In this document: piece by piece, positions 11,286 to 21,527 of the stretch
How positions within the stretch are numbered: position 1 is the stretch's first letter
How the letters are laid out: each line of letters starts with the position of its first letter
From: Talpa occidentalis
Taxonomy: Eukaryota; Chordata; Mammalia; Eulipotyphla; Talpidae
Direction: 5' to 3'
DNA: 64,000 nt
Assembly (NCBI RefSeq): GCF_014898055.3
Contig: NW_023603184.1
Location: forward strand, 36,455,359-36,519,358
Position numbers and translations under genes: made by a program
Notes under the pieces: model-generated
What the model saw: the letters and a program-made list of their open reading frames with translations, nothing else
Databases searched by the model: none
Told to the model about the DNA's origin: nothing

Positions 11286-12229
11286 TTAAAACTTGGTTCT
11301 CAGTAGTAGTTTGCAAAGCCTCCGACGAATCTCCTTGGTTTTGATGGAATAGATGACAGGGTTGAGCATGGGAGGTACAAAGAGATAGATCAGGGACAAA
11401 AACGTATGCACGTACTCCGGGGCGTGCCTCCCGTAGCGAGCGGCCATGGACACCCCAACCATGGGCACGTAGAAGACGAGCACAGCACACATGTGTGACA
11501 CACATGTGTTGAGTGTCTTTAATCGTTCCTCCGAGAGGCAATAGCAAGTACAGAGCGCATAATGAGCACATAGGAAAGAAGAATAAGTGCAGAGTCCAGT
11601 CCAAAGGTAGAGATGACAATGAATAGACCAAAAATATTATTGACGGTGATGTCTCCACAGGGCAGGCGGATCAGATCTGGATGTAGGCAGTAAGCATGGG
11701 AGAGTATGTTGGGTTTGCAGAAGGGCAACCTCTTCAGAAGGAAAGGTAGGGGGAAGACTACACAGAAACTACGGATGATCACAGATAGGCCCATGCGGAC
11801 CACACGGGAATCCGTGAGCACTGTGGCATATCGCAGGGGGTTACAGATGGCCACGTAGCGGTCAAAACTCATAGCCAGCAGGATCCCGGACTCCATGAAG
11901 GAGAAGAAATGGATAAAGAACATTTGAGCCATACAAGAATCAAAACTAATCTTCTTTAAATGGAAGCAATATGTGACCAGCACCGTGGGCAGCGTGGAAA
12001 AAGACACACCTAAGTCATTAATTGATAGTAGGGACAGAAAATAGTACATAGGCTGATGTAAGCTCTGCTCCTCCTTGACAATGAAAAGGATAAGGGCATT
12101 GCCCACAATGGAGACAGTGTAGAGGGGCCCAAGGAGCAGAAACATCCAGTGTTGGGAGGCCTCCAGCCCCGGGAGCCCCGTGAGGATGAAAGGAGGCATC
12201 CCTGAGCTGTTGTGCGGGTTACCACCCAT
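11286..12229 (-). pseudogene. OR51-family olfactory receptor broken by a one-base deletion
   Basis: Minus-strand receptor starting at ATG 12229 (MGGNPHNSSG, glycosylation site at N7). TM1 GNALILF, TM2 LHQPMYYFLSLLSINDLG, TM3 end MSFDRYVAICNPLRYATVLT, the EC2 cysteine region CLHPDLIRLPCGD, and TM5 up to VLAIASR are in one frame. At about 11529 the codons shift: CGG AGG AAC GAT TAA, where family members read CGG GAG GAA CGA TTA. One missing G gives a premature stop about 80 residues early. The rest (CVSHMCAVLVFYVP, PPMLNPVIYSIKTKEIRRRL) continues in another frame to the stop at 11286. 944 bp is one short of 315 codons, so this is the only frame defect. A splice acceptor (cttccttacag) ends about 38 nt upstream of the ATG. 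It may be a recent pseudogene, a segregating null allele or a base-calling error. Confidence 0.9.
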
Positions 12230-12887
12230 GCTGCTTAGCCTTACTGCTCCTACTCCAGCTGCTGTCCTGTAAGGAAGACACACACAGTTTATCCATGGCC
12301 TACACCTCACATTTTAAGTCTGTTACATACCATTCAATGCCTGACTTTATAGAGCATTAGTAACTTGTTCACCAAATGACTCATCCTGTCTCTGTCACCA
12401 AGATTCTGGAATTGTGTGTTTTCTGCTTTCCCAACTGACTAAACAGGTCATAGCGTCTTCCCTTACCTGTGCCTATTGGTGTCATATCCATTTTCCCTCT
12501 CACGGTCTAATAATTATTTCCTTAATTCAACAAAGTGGGTATCACTTTGTTTAAAACCTAAGACAAAACTATTTTCTGGACTATTTTGCCCCCTTCCTAA
12601 GCGTTCCACTAATTGATACATAAACATCTCTTTCCCTTCTCTCATTTACCAACTTATTATTCCCAATTTGCTTTCTCAAATATAGTCTCTCAGCTCTTCC
12701 ATCCATCTACCCTGCTTGATGGATGCCCAGATAACTATCATTAGAGACAACCTTCCACACACCTAATCAAGAAGCACTACATCCCTATATTTCCACTCAT
12801 CTTTCCATTCTTCCTTCCATTTAAGTAATGTCATTACTTATTACCCTAAATAATTTATGAAAAATCTTTTTAATAATTTCTTTCAGA
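12230..12887. other. 5' flank of the broken OR; no gene
   Basis: Contains the acceptor for the coding exon (12267-12268 on the minus strand). A minus-strand TATAAAGTC word near 12340 and a GTAAGG donor near 12475 are present but in the wrong order and too close to the acceptor for a convincing first exon. Confidence 0.4.
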
Positions 12888-13192
12888 GATAAACACATGC
12901 AATTTGCAGCACCATGGATGGCGCTGGAAGGGATCATGCTCAGCGAAATAAGCCAGAAAGAAAAAGAAAAATACCGGATGGTCTCACTCATAGCAGGAAT
13001 CTAGAAAACTTAAATAAGGGACCAGGAAAATGAATAACTATAAGAAAGTGAAAATCAAAATCAACAAAAACTATGAACCAGAGACACTTTTTGGGGGGTG
13101 GGGGGCGGGAGGGGAGGGATTGGGGTCAGAATGGGGGGTTTGCAATTGTATGGGGAATATAAAAATAAAATTTATTATTTAAAAAATAATAA
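12888..13192 (+). mobile_element. Young 5'-truncated L1 3' end with perfect 17-bp TSD
   Basis: Begins gataaacacatgcaatttgc, carries the ORF2 end, stop and the G-rich 3'UTR tract (13090-13140), and ends in an A-rich tail. Flanked by the perfect 17-bp TSD taataatttctttcaga (12871-12887, 13193-13209). Confidence 0.95.
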
Positions 13193-13209
13193 TAATAATT
13201 TCTTTCAGA

Positions 13210-14315
13210 ACAGAATGGCCCCTGGCTCCTGAAAGTCACTGGATTTCATGATCATTTCTCTTGACCAAAGAACTGCTTCTCAAGTGTTTGTCATCTCTTT
13301 GAACAATACCATCATTATGTCCAAGATTGGGACGAGAAATCCAAACAGCACTTTGACACCTTCCATCCTTTACCTACTACTTTAAGCCAGGCAACAGTAC
13401 GTGAAATTTCCAACCCCAAAGTGTCCTATTTGCACCTCTCATTTACTTCCATTTGTGTTTGCGTGCTTCAGACACAAGATTTGCATTTTTTACCACAATA
13501 ACTGTCACCTAATAAATCTCATACTTCTTCCATTTCACTTTCTAATCTGATGCTAGACTAATATTTTTAAAAGACAAATATGGAAATGGCACTATTCTGA
13601 TAAGAATATTATCAAAAGATCAAATCCAAATCCATTAGCCCAGAATAAAGGCCCTCTGTAGTCAGTACTAGATCAATAATCTGCCTTTCTTTCTCACACT
13701 TCAGGGGGTCTGTTCTGGTCTATTTGCTGTTATTCAGCCATAAACTATGATTTCTCAAGCTCTCAGAGGTTTCCCAGAATGTGTGAAAACACCCACTTAA
13801 TCCGTCTTCAAATACATCAAATTGGTGATGCCCTTCACCTTGAATTCTTGGCTGGTCATAGCAAACAGGGGTAACTTCTCCCTTCTCCATTCTCCCCCCT
13901 CCTGTAACCACCACGACCACACCCACAGCTTCATGAAGTCTTTCTTTCTGATTCACCTGCTCCAAGAGTCACTCAGCCCTGATTCTTATTCACTGTTTCA
14001 GCTCCTTCAAGGTCCTGAACAGGAGATGCACTCAGTGCATCACTTATTCCTTCAAAGTTGCATCAATAGCTCTCTGTTGTAAATTGGAAATGCTAAAAGT
14101 CTAGCTCCTGAGGCTGTGATGATTCATAGTTTTGAACTATGGGGATAGTTGTGAAAACTCTTAAGAACAAAGTCATTTCACTCTGAGTTCTCAAGTGTGC
14201 TTTACACTCCACCTTCAGCCTTCTGGCTGCCTTTGTTTCTCCGTCTGCCTCAGAACACTTCTATACTTTCTCTTTGGGTTGAACTTTATATTTCAATTTA
14301 TATTCTTGGAACCTG
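13210..14315. other. Stretch without a gene, possibly containing L2 remnants
   Basis: Weak L2-like wording around 13500-14060. It is not homologous to the OR that begins on the other side of the gap at 14416, so the receptor's 3' half is either inside the gap or missing. Confidence 0.35.
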
Positions 14316-14415
14316 NNNNNNNNNNNNNNNNNNNNNNNNNNNNNNNNNNNNNNNNNNNNNNNNNNNNNNNNNNNNNNNNNNNNNNNNNNNNNNNNNNNNN
14401 NNNNNNNNNNNNNNN
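14316..14415. other. Assembly gap, exactly 100 N
   Basis: Exactly 100 N, the conventional placeholder for a gap of unknown size. It truncates the receptor at 14416-14751. Confidence 0.98.
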
Positions 14416-14751
14416 GAAAAACATCTGGATAATGCAGGAATCTAGACTGATTTCTCTTGCATCAAACCAGAGGATAGCTAATGTTGTTGACATTGTAGAC
14501 ACTGTCAAGCCCAGGTCAGTGGCTGACAGCATGGAGAGGAAATAGTACATGGGCTCATGCAGACTCTGCTGGGTAATGATGACAAACAGGATCATGCTGT
14601 TCCCAGTAAGGGCAGTGGCATAGAGACAACAGAAGGGAATGGAGATCCAGCCTTGGGCAGACTCCAAGCCAGGAATGCCGGTCAACAAGAAGATTGGAAA
14701 TGTAGATGTGAAGTTACTGAGGATCTCCATGTTGTCTTGGATTTGTGGCAT
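14416..14751 (-). CDS. OR51F1: OR51F1-like olfactory receptor, N-terminal 112 residues, ends at an assembly gap
   Basis: From ATG 14751 the frame is open to the gap. MPQIQDNMEILSNFTS (glycosylation site N13-F-T) leads into FLLTGIPGLES, TM1 GNSMILF, TM2 entry LHEPMYYFLSMLSATDLG and TM3 start DSCIIQMFF. It closely matches the paralogue at 20562-21527, with only about half a dozen residue differences (for example I20 for T, AQ for VH at 32-33, T46 for I, E100 for Q), and it resembles human OR51F1, which I recall as having the same MEI..N.TS..PTFLLTGIPGLES opening. The acceptor (ttttatag) ends about 22 nt before the ATG, and the shared promoter/first-exon module lies at 17089-17172. No defect is visible in the part present; whether the gene is whole depends on the gap. 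Confidence 0.8.
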
Positions 14752-16139
14752 TTGTCCTCACAATGCTCATAGCCTATAAAAATAATAATGAAGTTGTTCA
14801 AAATATGCAGATTTATTTTCTTTTGTTTAGGAAATTTTCTATATTTGTGGGTACATGCTCTTTCACTTATAAAACTCTAGATCATTTTAATATTCATCTG
14901 CAATCCTTATCAAGGATAATTAGAAAATATAGGACTTTCTGTACTGAAATCCTTGGAAAATATGTCTATTAATTTTAGGCATTTTGATGACAATTATTTA
15001 CTATGTGATGACAATTTAAGCTCCATTGCATCATGAGAATCTATGAATAAAGGATCATTTTAAAAAATAATCCATCAGTTTGGAATATATTCTGTATAAA
15101 ATGAATAAGAGAAATCCACCCCACACATCCATGTCTTCAGTACACATGTAGGTGTGAATCTCCAGGCATCACTTTCTCTAGGTGGTAGAAGCTATCATTG
15201 GTAGGTGCCACTTCAATCCAACACTCTGAGTGAGCAAAATCAGAGGGCATATTTACAAGAAAAAGCAAAGATGTAAGTCTGTAGAAGTTATTGGAAAGGA
15301 CTATATGCACTGAAGCAAGATGAGACAAGACACCTTGACATAAACCACTGAAACCAGGAGAGCATTGTATCATGACTGGGTGTTTTGTGAATGACAGTGT
15401 TGAATCACTTGACTACTTGAATAGGTGAAAGATTAAAAACTTCAAATGCAGCTGAGAGCATTTTAATGACCCAGAAAAGATTTTAGTGTCTACTGATCAA
15501 AGCTAAAATCTGAGGAATTAAGGAAAAATAAGCAGTTGGGATAAAGTGTATTGTTGCAGAAACTGTGAAGAAGAGAAACAAGCTGTGAGTAAAGGAAAAT
15601 GTTAGGTGAATTAACTGCTTGCAAATGGGAAAAACATAAAAGAACGTACATATTTATAAACAAATTAAAGTAGCAGCGGCTAAATCATTAAAGAATATTA
15701 AACGGTAGAAATTAATTGTTACAGAAAAAATTTTTAGAAAGTATTAGGTGACTGAACATAGAACATGTTAGTAATTAGCTTTTGAAAAGGTCAAGGAATT
15801 ATCACCCAGTAGCTCTTTTAAGTTTTGTTTTTTCCATTATTTTAAAATTGTGATTAAAACAAACCGTTCTTGTTTCAGTTTTCACAAGATTTTGTGTCTT
15901 TTCAGTAGTAATAGTTCTAAAGCCATAGAAAGCCTGCTAGTGTGTGGTGGTGTGTAGATGGCTACTCTGAAGCTGGTTCTTGCCTTAAAATGGCTATGTT
16001 TCTGATCATTCGGATATATTCACATATTTTGTGTATCTTGATATTTATTAAAGAGGAGTCTGTGCTTAGTAGATTTGCATGTAACCTAATAAGGGAAGCT
16101 TGTCACATTCTATTTTGAGGAATTAAACTTTTCTTTTAT

Positions 16140-16450
16140 TGAAAAAAATAAAACACAACATTCTGAGCATTATTAAATGTACAGATTTTTGGCAGTAAAT
16201 ATATTCATAATGTTGAGCAATAATCTCCTACGTCCAGGTTCATATCTTCATCTTGTAAAACAAATGTGTACACATTAAACAGTGAGTTCCACTCTATCCC
16301 CCTTTCCAGCAACCCTGGCAACCATCATCTACTCTGTCTTTCTCTGAACTTGACTACTCTAAGTGTCACATGTGAGTGGAATCATAAATATTTGTACTTT
16401 ATGACTGACTATTTGTATGTACCATAACATCCTCAGAGAATTATGCAGGT
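16140..16450 (-). mobile_element. Old LINE 3'UTR-like fragment
   Basis: Words such as ttattgaaaaaaataaaaca, gtacacattaaacagtgagt and ccagcaaccctggcaaccat resemble old L1 3' ends in reverse. The counterpart in the right copy is at about 22640-22900, shortened. Confidence 0.4.
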
Positions 16451-17088
16451 TACAGACTGGTAAAATCATTTCTTCCCTTGCATTGAGTATCCACTTTTTA
16501 AACGTAAATTATTAGCAGAATATTTACTCTGTTGAAGGCACATGAAGAATGGAAGCTGATTTGAGAACACAGAGGTTTTAAGATACATTAAAGTGTATAG
16601 GAGAGGATATGTACTCACTGTGCATGCAAATGTTAATGTTATAAATATTAATAATAATTTGTAATTATATGAAAATTTAATTTTTAAAGTAAGAAATATG
16701 CCTTATTACAATAACTCAAGGAAAGCATATAAAACAATAGCAATGCTTCTAATTATATTATTATTTTTCAGTCAAGGCTGTAAAAAATTGTTGGTAAAAC
16801 TTGCATCCTGGGAGTCCCGGCTGTGAAATAAATATACGTGTTACTGTGCCTTTTATGCTAGCTTTCTGTGATTCCTTTTAACTGTCCCTCTCTGATTTCT
16901 CCTCACTCTGAGAAAGGTCAGCATATTCAACCATGAACTAGTAGGGATCAGATACCTGGCTGCTCCATGGGACCCTGAGGATGGGGTGAAAATAGTGTTA
17001 TCAGATTTTCTGCAAGCCCACCTGATTACTTGTGCAAAGGTAACAAAGCAGGAAGTCAACCCGTGAGCACCTTTCTCTACCTCCTTAC

Positions 17089-17172
17089 CAGAGTCCCTGG
17101 GGGAGGGAAGCCTTCTGTGTTTGGCAGCAAGAGCAAGTTCTGAGTTGCTGGTCTGCAGTCATGGACTTTATA
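17089..17172 (-). promoter_or_regulatory. Shared OR promoter module and first exon (copy 1) for the OR at 14416-14751
   Basis: Minus strand: cctcACTATAAAGTCC with TATAAAG at 17172-17166, then an exon of about 50 nt ending at gactctg|GTAAGG (last exon base 17089). The intron to the acceptor at 14774 would be about 2.3 kb. Upstream, tttacccatgacccc and the C/T run before the TATA match the modules at 46753 and 54369, which lie on the other strand. A minus-strand cctcagggag about 45-60 nt upstream is a weak Olf-1/EBF-like word. The TSS is inferred from TATA spacing, not seen. Confidence 0.65.
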
Positions 17173-18276
17173 GTGAGGAGGAGAAAGCTTCTTGGGGTCA
17201 TGGGTAAAGACTGAGCCTCCCTGAGGCATAGACAGAAAAGCTGCAACACCTTCCTCTCTAAACACTGGCTGGGCTATAATCTCACACTACTGAAAATTAA
17301 AACACATCAAGTCAAAATATTATAAGATGGGGACCAAGCATAGATAAAACAGGTTCTGTTATTGAGTGAGAGCACAAATACTTGACTTGATCCTTAGAAA
17401 GGGAGGAGAAACTTCGCTCACTCCTACTTAGAGTGGTTAAGCACTCATAATTCATTCTTTAATGAACAAGTTCTCACTTGTGAGAAGTTACTCTTTTATT
17501 CCTATGAGTGGAGAATTTTGTAGGGAAACTTGAGAGTGTATTCATTTACACTAGGAGAAATACTACTTGGAGGAGATTTCTGTCATTCTGTTGTGCTTCA
17601 CCCCTCTGATTCTGGCTTAGTTAAATGGCATGAGGAAATGTGAATGTTAAGGCAAGCAAAGAAGAGTCAAAGGAAAGATGAACATTGACATAGTAGATCT
17701 GCATTTGCAAGTTTTAATTGAAATCATTCCATTTCAGGTATCATTAGCTTCAATTTAGATTATAGTAATTAAGGGAAGGTATAATGTCTTGATTTTTATT
17801 CTTCAATTATTTTTGTATAAAAATCTACTACATTGACTTTGCACAAAAATGTGAAATAACAGATTCTTGAATGTATCTCCCTGCAACAGTGTAGTGCTAG
17901 GTACATAATATGAATGACATTAAATGTTTGTTAAAATTGCAAATGCATTCTTACAGCTCATAGGTACCCACAGTATAAAATCTAGTGGCTCATGGGGGTA
18001 GTGCTTGCAAGAGGAGAAGGATGATTCAGCAACATGCCAATTGACAAGAAAACAATTTCAAGGGGAAAAAGTTGACTGTAGGTCAAGATTTTATTAATAT
18101 CTACATAGTGATTAATGTTTGTCAAGGAATTTCAGGAACATTATTTACTTCAGGTTTGGTTAAATTTATTTAGGTGAAAATCTATTTATATTTTTTAACT
18201 TACCCTCCAGTTCTGATGAACACATTGCTTGACATAAATTAAGTGGTCAATGGTTTTATTTAATTAACTTATCCAT

Positions 18277-20561
18277 TGCTCTTAAGGTATATTTCACACC
18301 ATAAAAGAGGATACACAAACAATGAAGTCATTTTATTCAATTCTTCTTGGTTGTTTTTTGATTAGTTACTTAGTATATTTGTTTAACTATAGGACTCACA
18401 CAATTTTTCAGTCTTCATTGATGCATTTTCTTTGAACCTAAAATTCTCATATGTGATTTAGTCATCATGTTTCATATGGAGTTAGGGTCCTCTATATAGT
18501 CTGCAAATTGGAATTCCATATTATCCACTTTTCATAAACCATATGTTCAACAAACAATACAATTTCCATGGTAATAATGATGATGATTAAGGAAAATATA
18601 AGTATCCACCGTTCCCTTATTATAAGTAGCCACAGTGCCCTTATTGGGGATAGTGAGAACTTGTTCATTAGAGAATGAATTATGAGTGTTTAACCAGCTG
18701 TGAAGATCAATCAATACATTTAACAGAGGCAACAAAGAATGATTCACTTCTCAACCGGAGACAGTAGAATTTGCTCAGAGATTTTTCAATGAATTATTTT
18801 AATAAAGTGCCACTATTTTATATATTTCTAATATTTTGGCAATATTGGTTTTTGCCCCTTAGCTATGGTCATTGTAGCTCTCCTAACACTGAAGGACCCA
18901 CAGTCCACAGCCATAGTCCACTGTGATCGCCCCCCTTTCATTCTTAGACTTCCCGATCTACCTCCCCTCCTGGGGGCCTCCAGTTTTGGTCAGTTTTCAA
19001 GAAATTCTCAGTTTTCAAGAAATGCTTTTATAATTTGTCTTTGACCCTTTGGTATTTCACTCTCTCCTTCTGGCTATTTCACTTAGTACAATCCTACTCT
19101 GTTGAAGTGTGAGTTGTGTATGAAAAGCTACTTAATTTAGTATTATTGCCTGATATATTAGGGGATAAGTATACAACCTGAGACCATATTCATAACAAAA
19201 GCCAGAAACATATCTGACATCGCCCAATTTTCTAAATTGTAACCCCTTATCAAATATTATATACAAAATTCATTGTTATTAGCTGTACACTGATGGGTTT
19301 AAGGAAATGTTCTCAATAGCACTAATCACTAAGGAGATGAAAATCATTTTATCACAAATGATACTATGAAAATCATTTTATTATAAATGATACTATGAAA
19401 ATCACATTATCTCAGTTATAAAACTGTTTATTATAAAAAAAATTGAAAAATAGTTTGGAGAAAATAGAAGCCTTCTACATTGTTTTAGGGAGTTTAAATT
19501 GGTAATTCAAGTACAGCAAACAGAATGTAACTTTCTCAAAATTTAAAAATTAATTAACACATGCCCACATCTAGATGTTTGTCTAAAGGTGTTGTAATCG
19601 AGATCTCAAAGAGATTGTCGGATCCCAGTGATTACTGCATGGAAATCTTTACATTAAAATTGTATTTATTTTTAGAAAAGTGTCCAAACGGGGAAAAAGA
19701 AATTAACCATTAATTACATGAATATATTTGAAGTATTTCCTCTGCTGAGGAAAACTGCATAGCAGAGTTCCAAGAATCCTGCCTTACACAACCAGAAAAC
19801 CTTGTTCTGCTATTAAGTGGGTAGCACAAATAGCAGAAATTATAGCCAAGGATATCAGTTTCTTTATTTGCAGAACAGAGTAATGAACTAGGTAGCCTGA
19901 AAATGTTAGAGCACTGTGGGATGTTTGTTTATCTTGCTTGGTAGAGTTTGTTTGCAAATTGGACAGCAAGCAAAGTTTTGAAAGTAATTTTGATGCAGTG
20001 AATCCTTTATGAGATTGATCTGACGTTTGCTTGGGGTTTAACCACCTTTCATCTGAAATCAAATTCATGTGAAATATTCATCAATTTTTCATCTTTATTT
20101 CTTCAATGAATTATTACAGTACCATTTTATGCAACTGATTTTAGAGGTTCTTCATAACTCTTGAATTGATGTAGTTTCTGTAAGTCCCTATTAGGAGTCA
20201 AAATTTAGTTCTATTTATGTGTAACTGTTTATAGTCTGTCTGTGCATCATGAATTATATACCTGGTACATTGTTAGTTAAAGTCACCATAGCAACTCCTT
20301 CATAGCTTTGTGAATGCTCTGATAATTTATAGAAAATATGGGTGCCTTGACATGTGGCTGTTTTCTTGGAAAGATACATGAATTTTAAAAGAATCATAAG
20401 AACTATGAGTACAAAAAGGTTATGAACCTCTTCCCAAACTTCCTTATTTTTACATCATGAGCAATTTTTTACTTGTAAAAAATTACTGATAGACAATCAA
20501 CTACCTTGGATACCTACTGCAGTGAAAGTAAATTTTTCAGTTTTTCCCTCTAATGTAACCA
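18277..20561. other. Intergenic, old L1-like fragment and a short tandem repeat, no gene
   Basis: About 18830-19110 looks like an old reversed L1 piece (ggtatttcactctctccttc, ggctatttcacttagtacaa). Three tandem copies of a roughly 31-bp unit (atgaaaatcattttat...aaatgatact) occupy 19338-19415. No receptor or other gene is seen. Confidence 0.5.
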
Positions 20562-21527
20562 TCACTGTTTATTTGGAAGGAGAGTACTGAATATAGCTTT
20601 GCGAATCTGTTTTGTCTTTACACTATAGATGATGGGGTTGATCACAGGGGGCAAAATCAGGTATATATTGGACATCATTGAATGGACCACTTTGGGGGCT
20701 GAATGAGCATAGCGATGCACCAAGGACAGACTTATCAGGGGGATGTAGAAAGTAGCAACTGCTCCAATGTGGGAGACACAGGTGCTAAAGGTCTTGTGTT
20801 GTTCTTCAGGGGAGGCAATTCTGAGAACAGAGCGAATGATCAAGATATAAGAAACAACAATACCTGGTATATCTATTCCTGTGTTCAGGATGAGACCAAT
20901 TAATCCAAAGATGCTGTTGACCCGAGTATCTGAGCATGCTAATTTAATCACATCTGGGTGGTAGCAATAGGAGTGGGAAAGGAGATTCTTTCTGCAGAAA
21001 GAGACACGCTTAAGGAGCAAGAGTACGATCACTATCAATATTACAGTGCGTGCACTGATTATTAGATACATCTGAATGATTCTGGGATTAGTGAGAATGG
21101 TAGTGTACCTGAGAGGGTCACAGATGGCCACATAGCGGTCGAAGGCCATGGCCACCAGCACTCCAGATTCCATGGAAGAAAATCCATGAAGAAAAAACAT
21201 CTGGATAATGCAGGAATCTAGACTGATTTGTCTTGCATCAAACCAGAGGATAGCTAATGTTGTTGACATTGTAGACACAGTCAAGCCCAGGTCAGTGGCT
21301 GACAGCATGGAGAGGAAATAGTACATGGGCTCATGCAGACTCTGCTGGGTGATGATGACAAACAGGATCATGCTGTTCCCAGTAAGGGCAATGGCATAGA
21401 GACAACAGAAGGGAATGGAGATCCAGCCATGGACAGATTCCAAGCCTGGAATGCCGGTCAACAAGAAGGTTGGAAATGTAGATGTGAAGTTACTAAGGAT
21501 CTCCATGTTGTCTTGGATTTGTGGCAT
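20562..21527 (-). CDS. OR51F1: OR51F1-like olfactory receptor, intact
   Basis: 321-residue class I odorant receptor, normal family length. Visible in order: glycosylation site N13-F-T; FLLTGIPGLES; TM1 with GN at 50-51; LHEPMYYFLSMLSATDLG at 64-81; TM3 cysteine 106; MAFDRYVAIC at 127-136; EC2 SHSYCYHPDVIKLAC; TM6 FSTCVSHIGAV; TM7 PPVINPIIYSVKTKQIR. The start MPQIQDNMEI is shared by three paralogues here; human OR51F1 opens similarly with an MEI nearby. The acceptor ends at 21550 on the minus strand, and the promoter module sits at 23519-23603, an intron of about 2 kb. Right copy of the tandem duplication. Ligand unknown. Orthology to OR51F1 rests on remembered sequence; which of the three local copies is the true orthologue cannot be told. 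Confidence 0.92.
   Translation of the reverse strand: MPQIQDNMEILSNFTSTFPTFLLTGIPGLESVHGWISIPFCCLYAIALTGNSMILFVIITQQSLHEPMYYFLSMLSATDLGLTVSTMSTTLAILWFDARQISLDSCIIQMFFLHGFSSMESGVLVAMAFDRYVAICDPLRYTTILTNPRIIQMYLIISARTVILIVIVLLLLKRVSFCRKNLLSHSYCYHPDVIKLACSDTRVNSIFGLIGLILNTGIDIPGIVVSYILIIRSVLRIASPEEQHKTFSTCVSHIGAVATFYIPLISLSLVHRYAHSAPKVVHSMMSNIYLILPPVINPIIYSVKTKQIRKAIFSTLLPNKQ

Larger units (their letters stand above)
14416..18276. repeat. Tandem segmental duplication, left copy
   Basis: Collinear with 21190-24645: receptor N-terminus, intron, first exon, promoter and several kb of flank. Most stretches look well above 90 percent identical by eye. The left copy has about 270 extra bases at 15850-16140 and about 65 at 17440-17500 that the right copy lacks. 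Similarity stops near 18276 only because an L1 interrupts the right copy there. Confidence 0.9.

Noticed and set aside
12330..12480. Minus-strand TATAAAGTC word and GTAAGG donor upstream of the broken OR
   Set aside because: The donor lies upstream of the TATA-like word on that strand and both are only 70-200 nt from the acceptor, so they do not form a promoter-exon unit.
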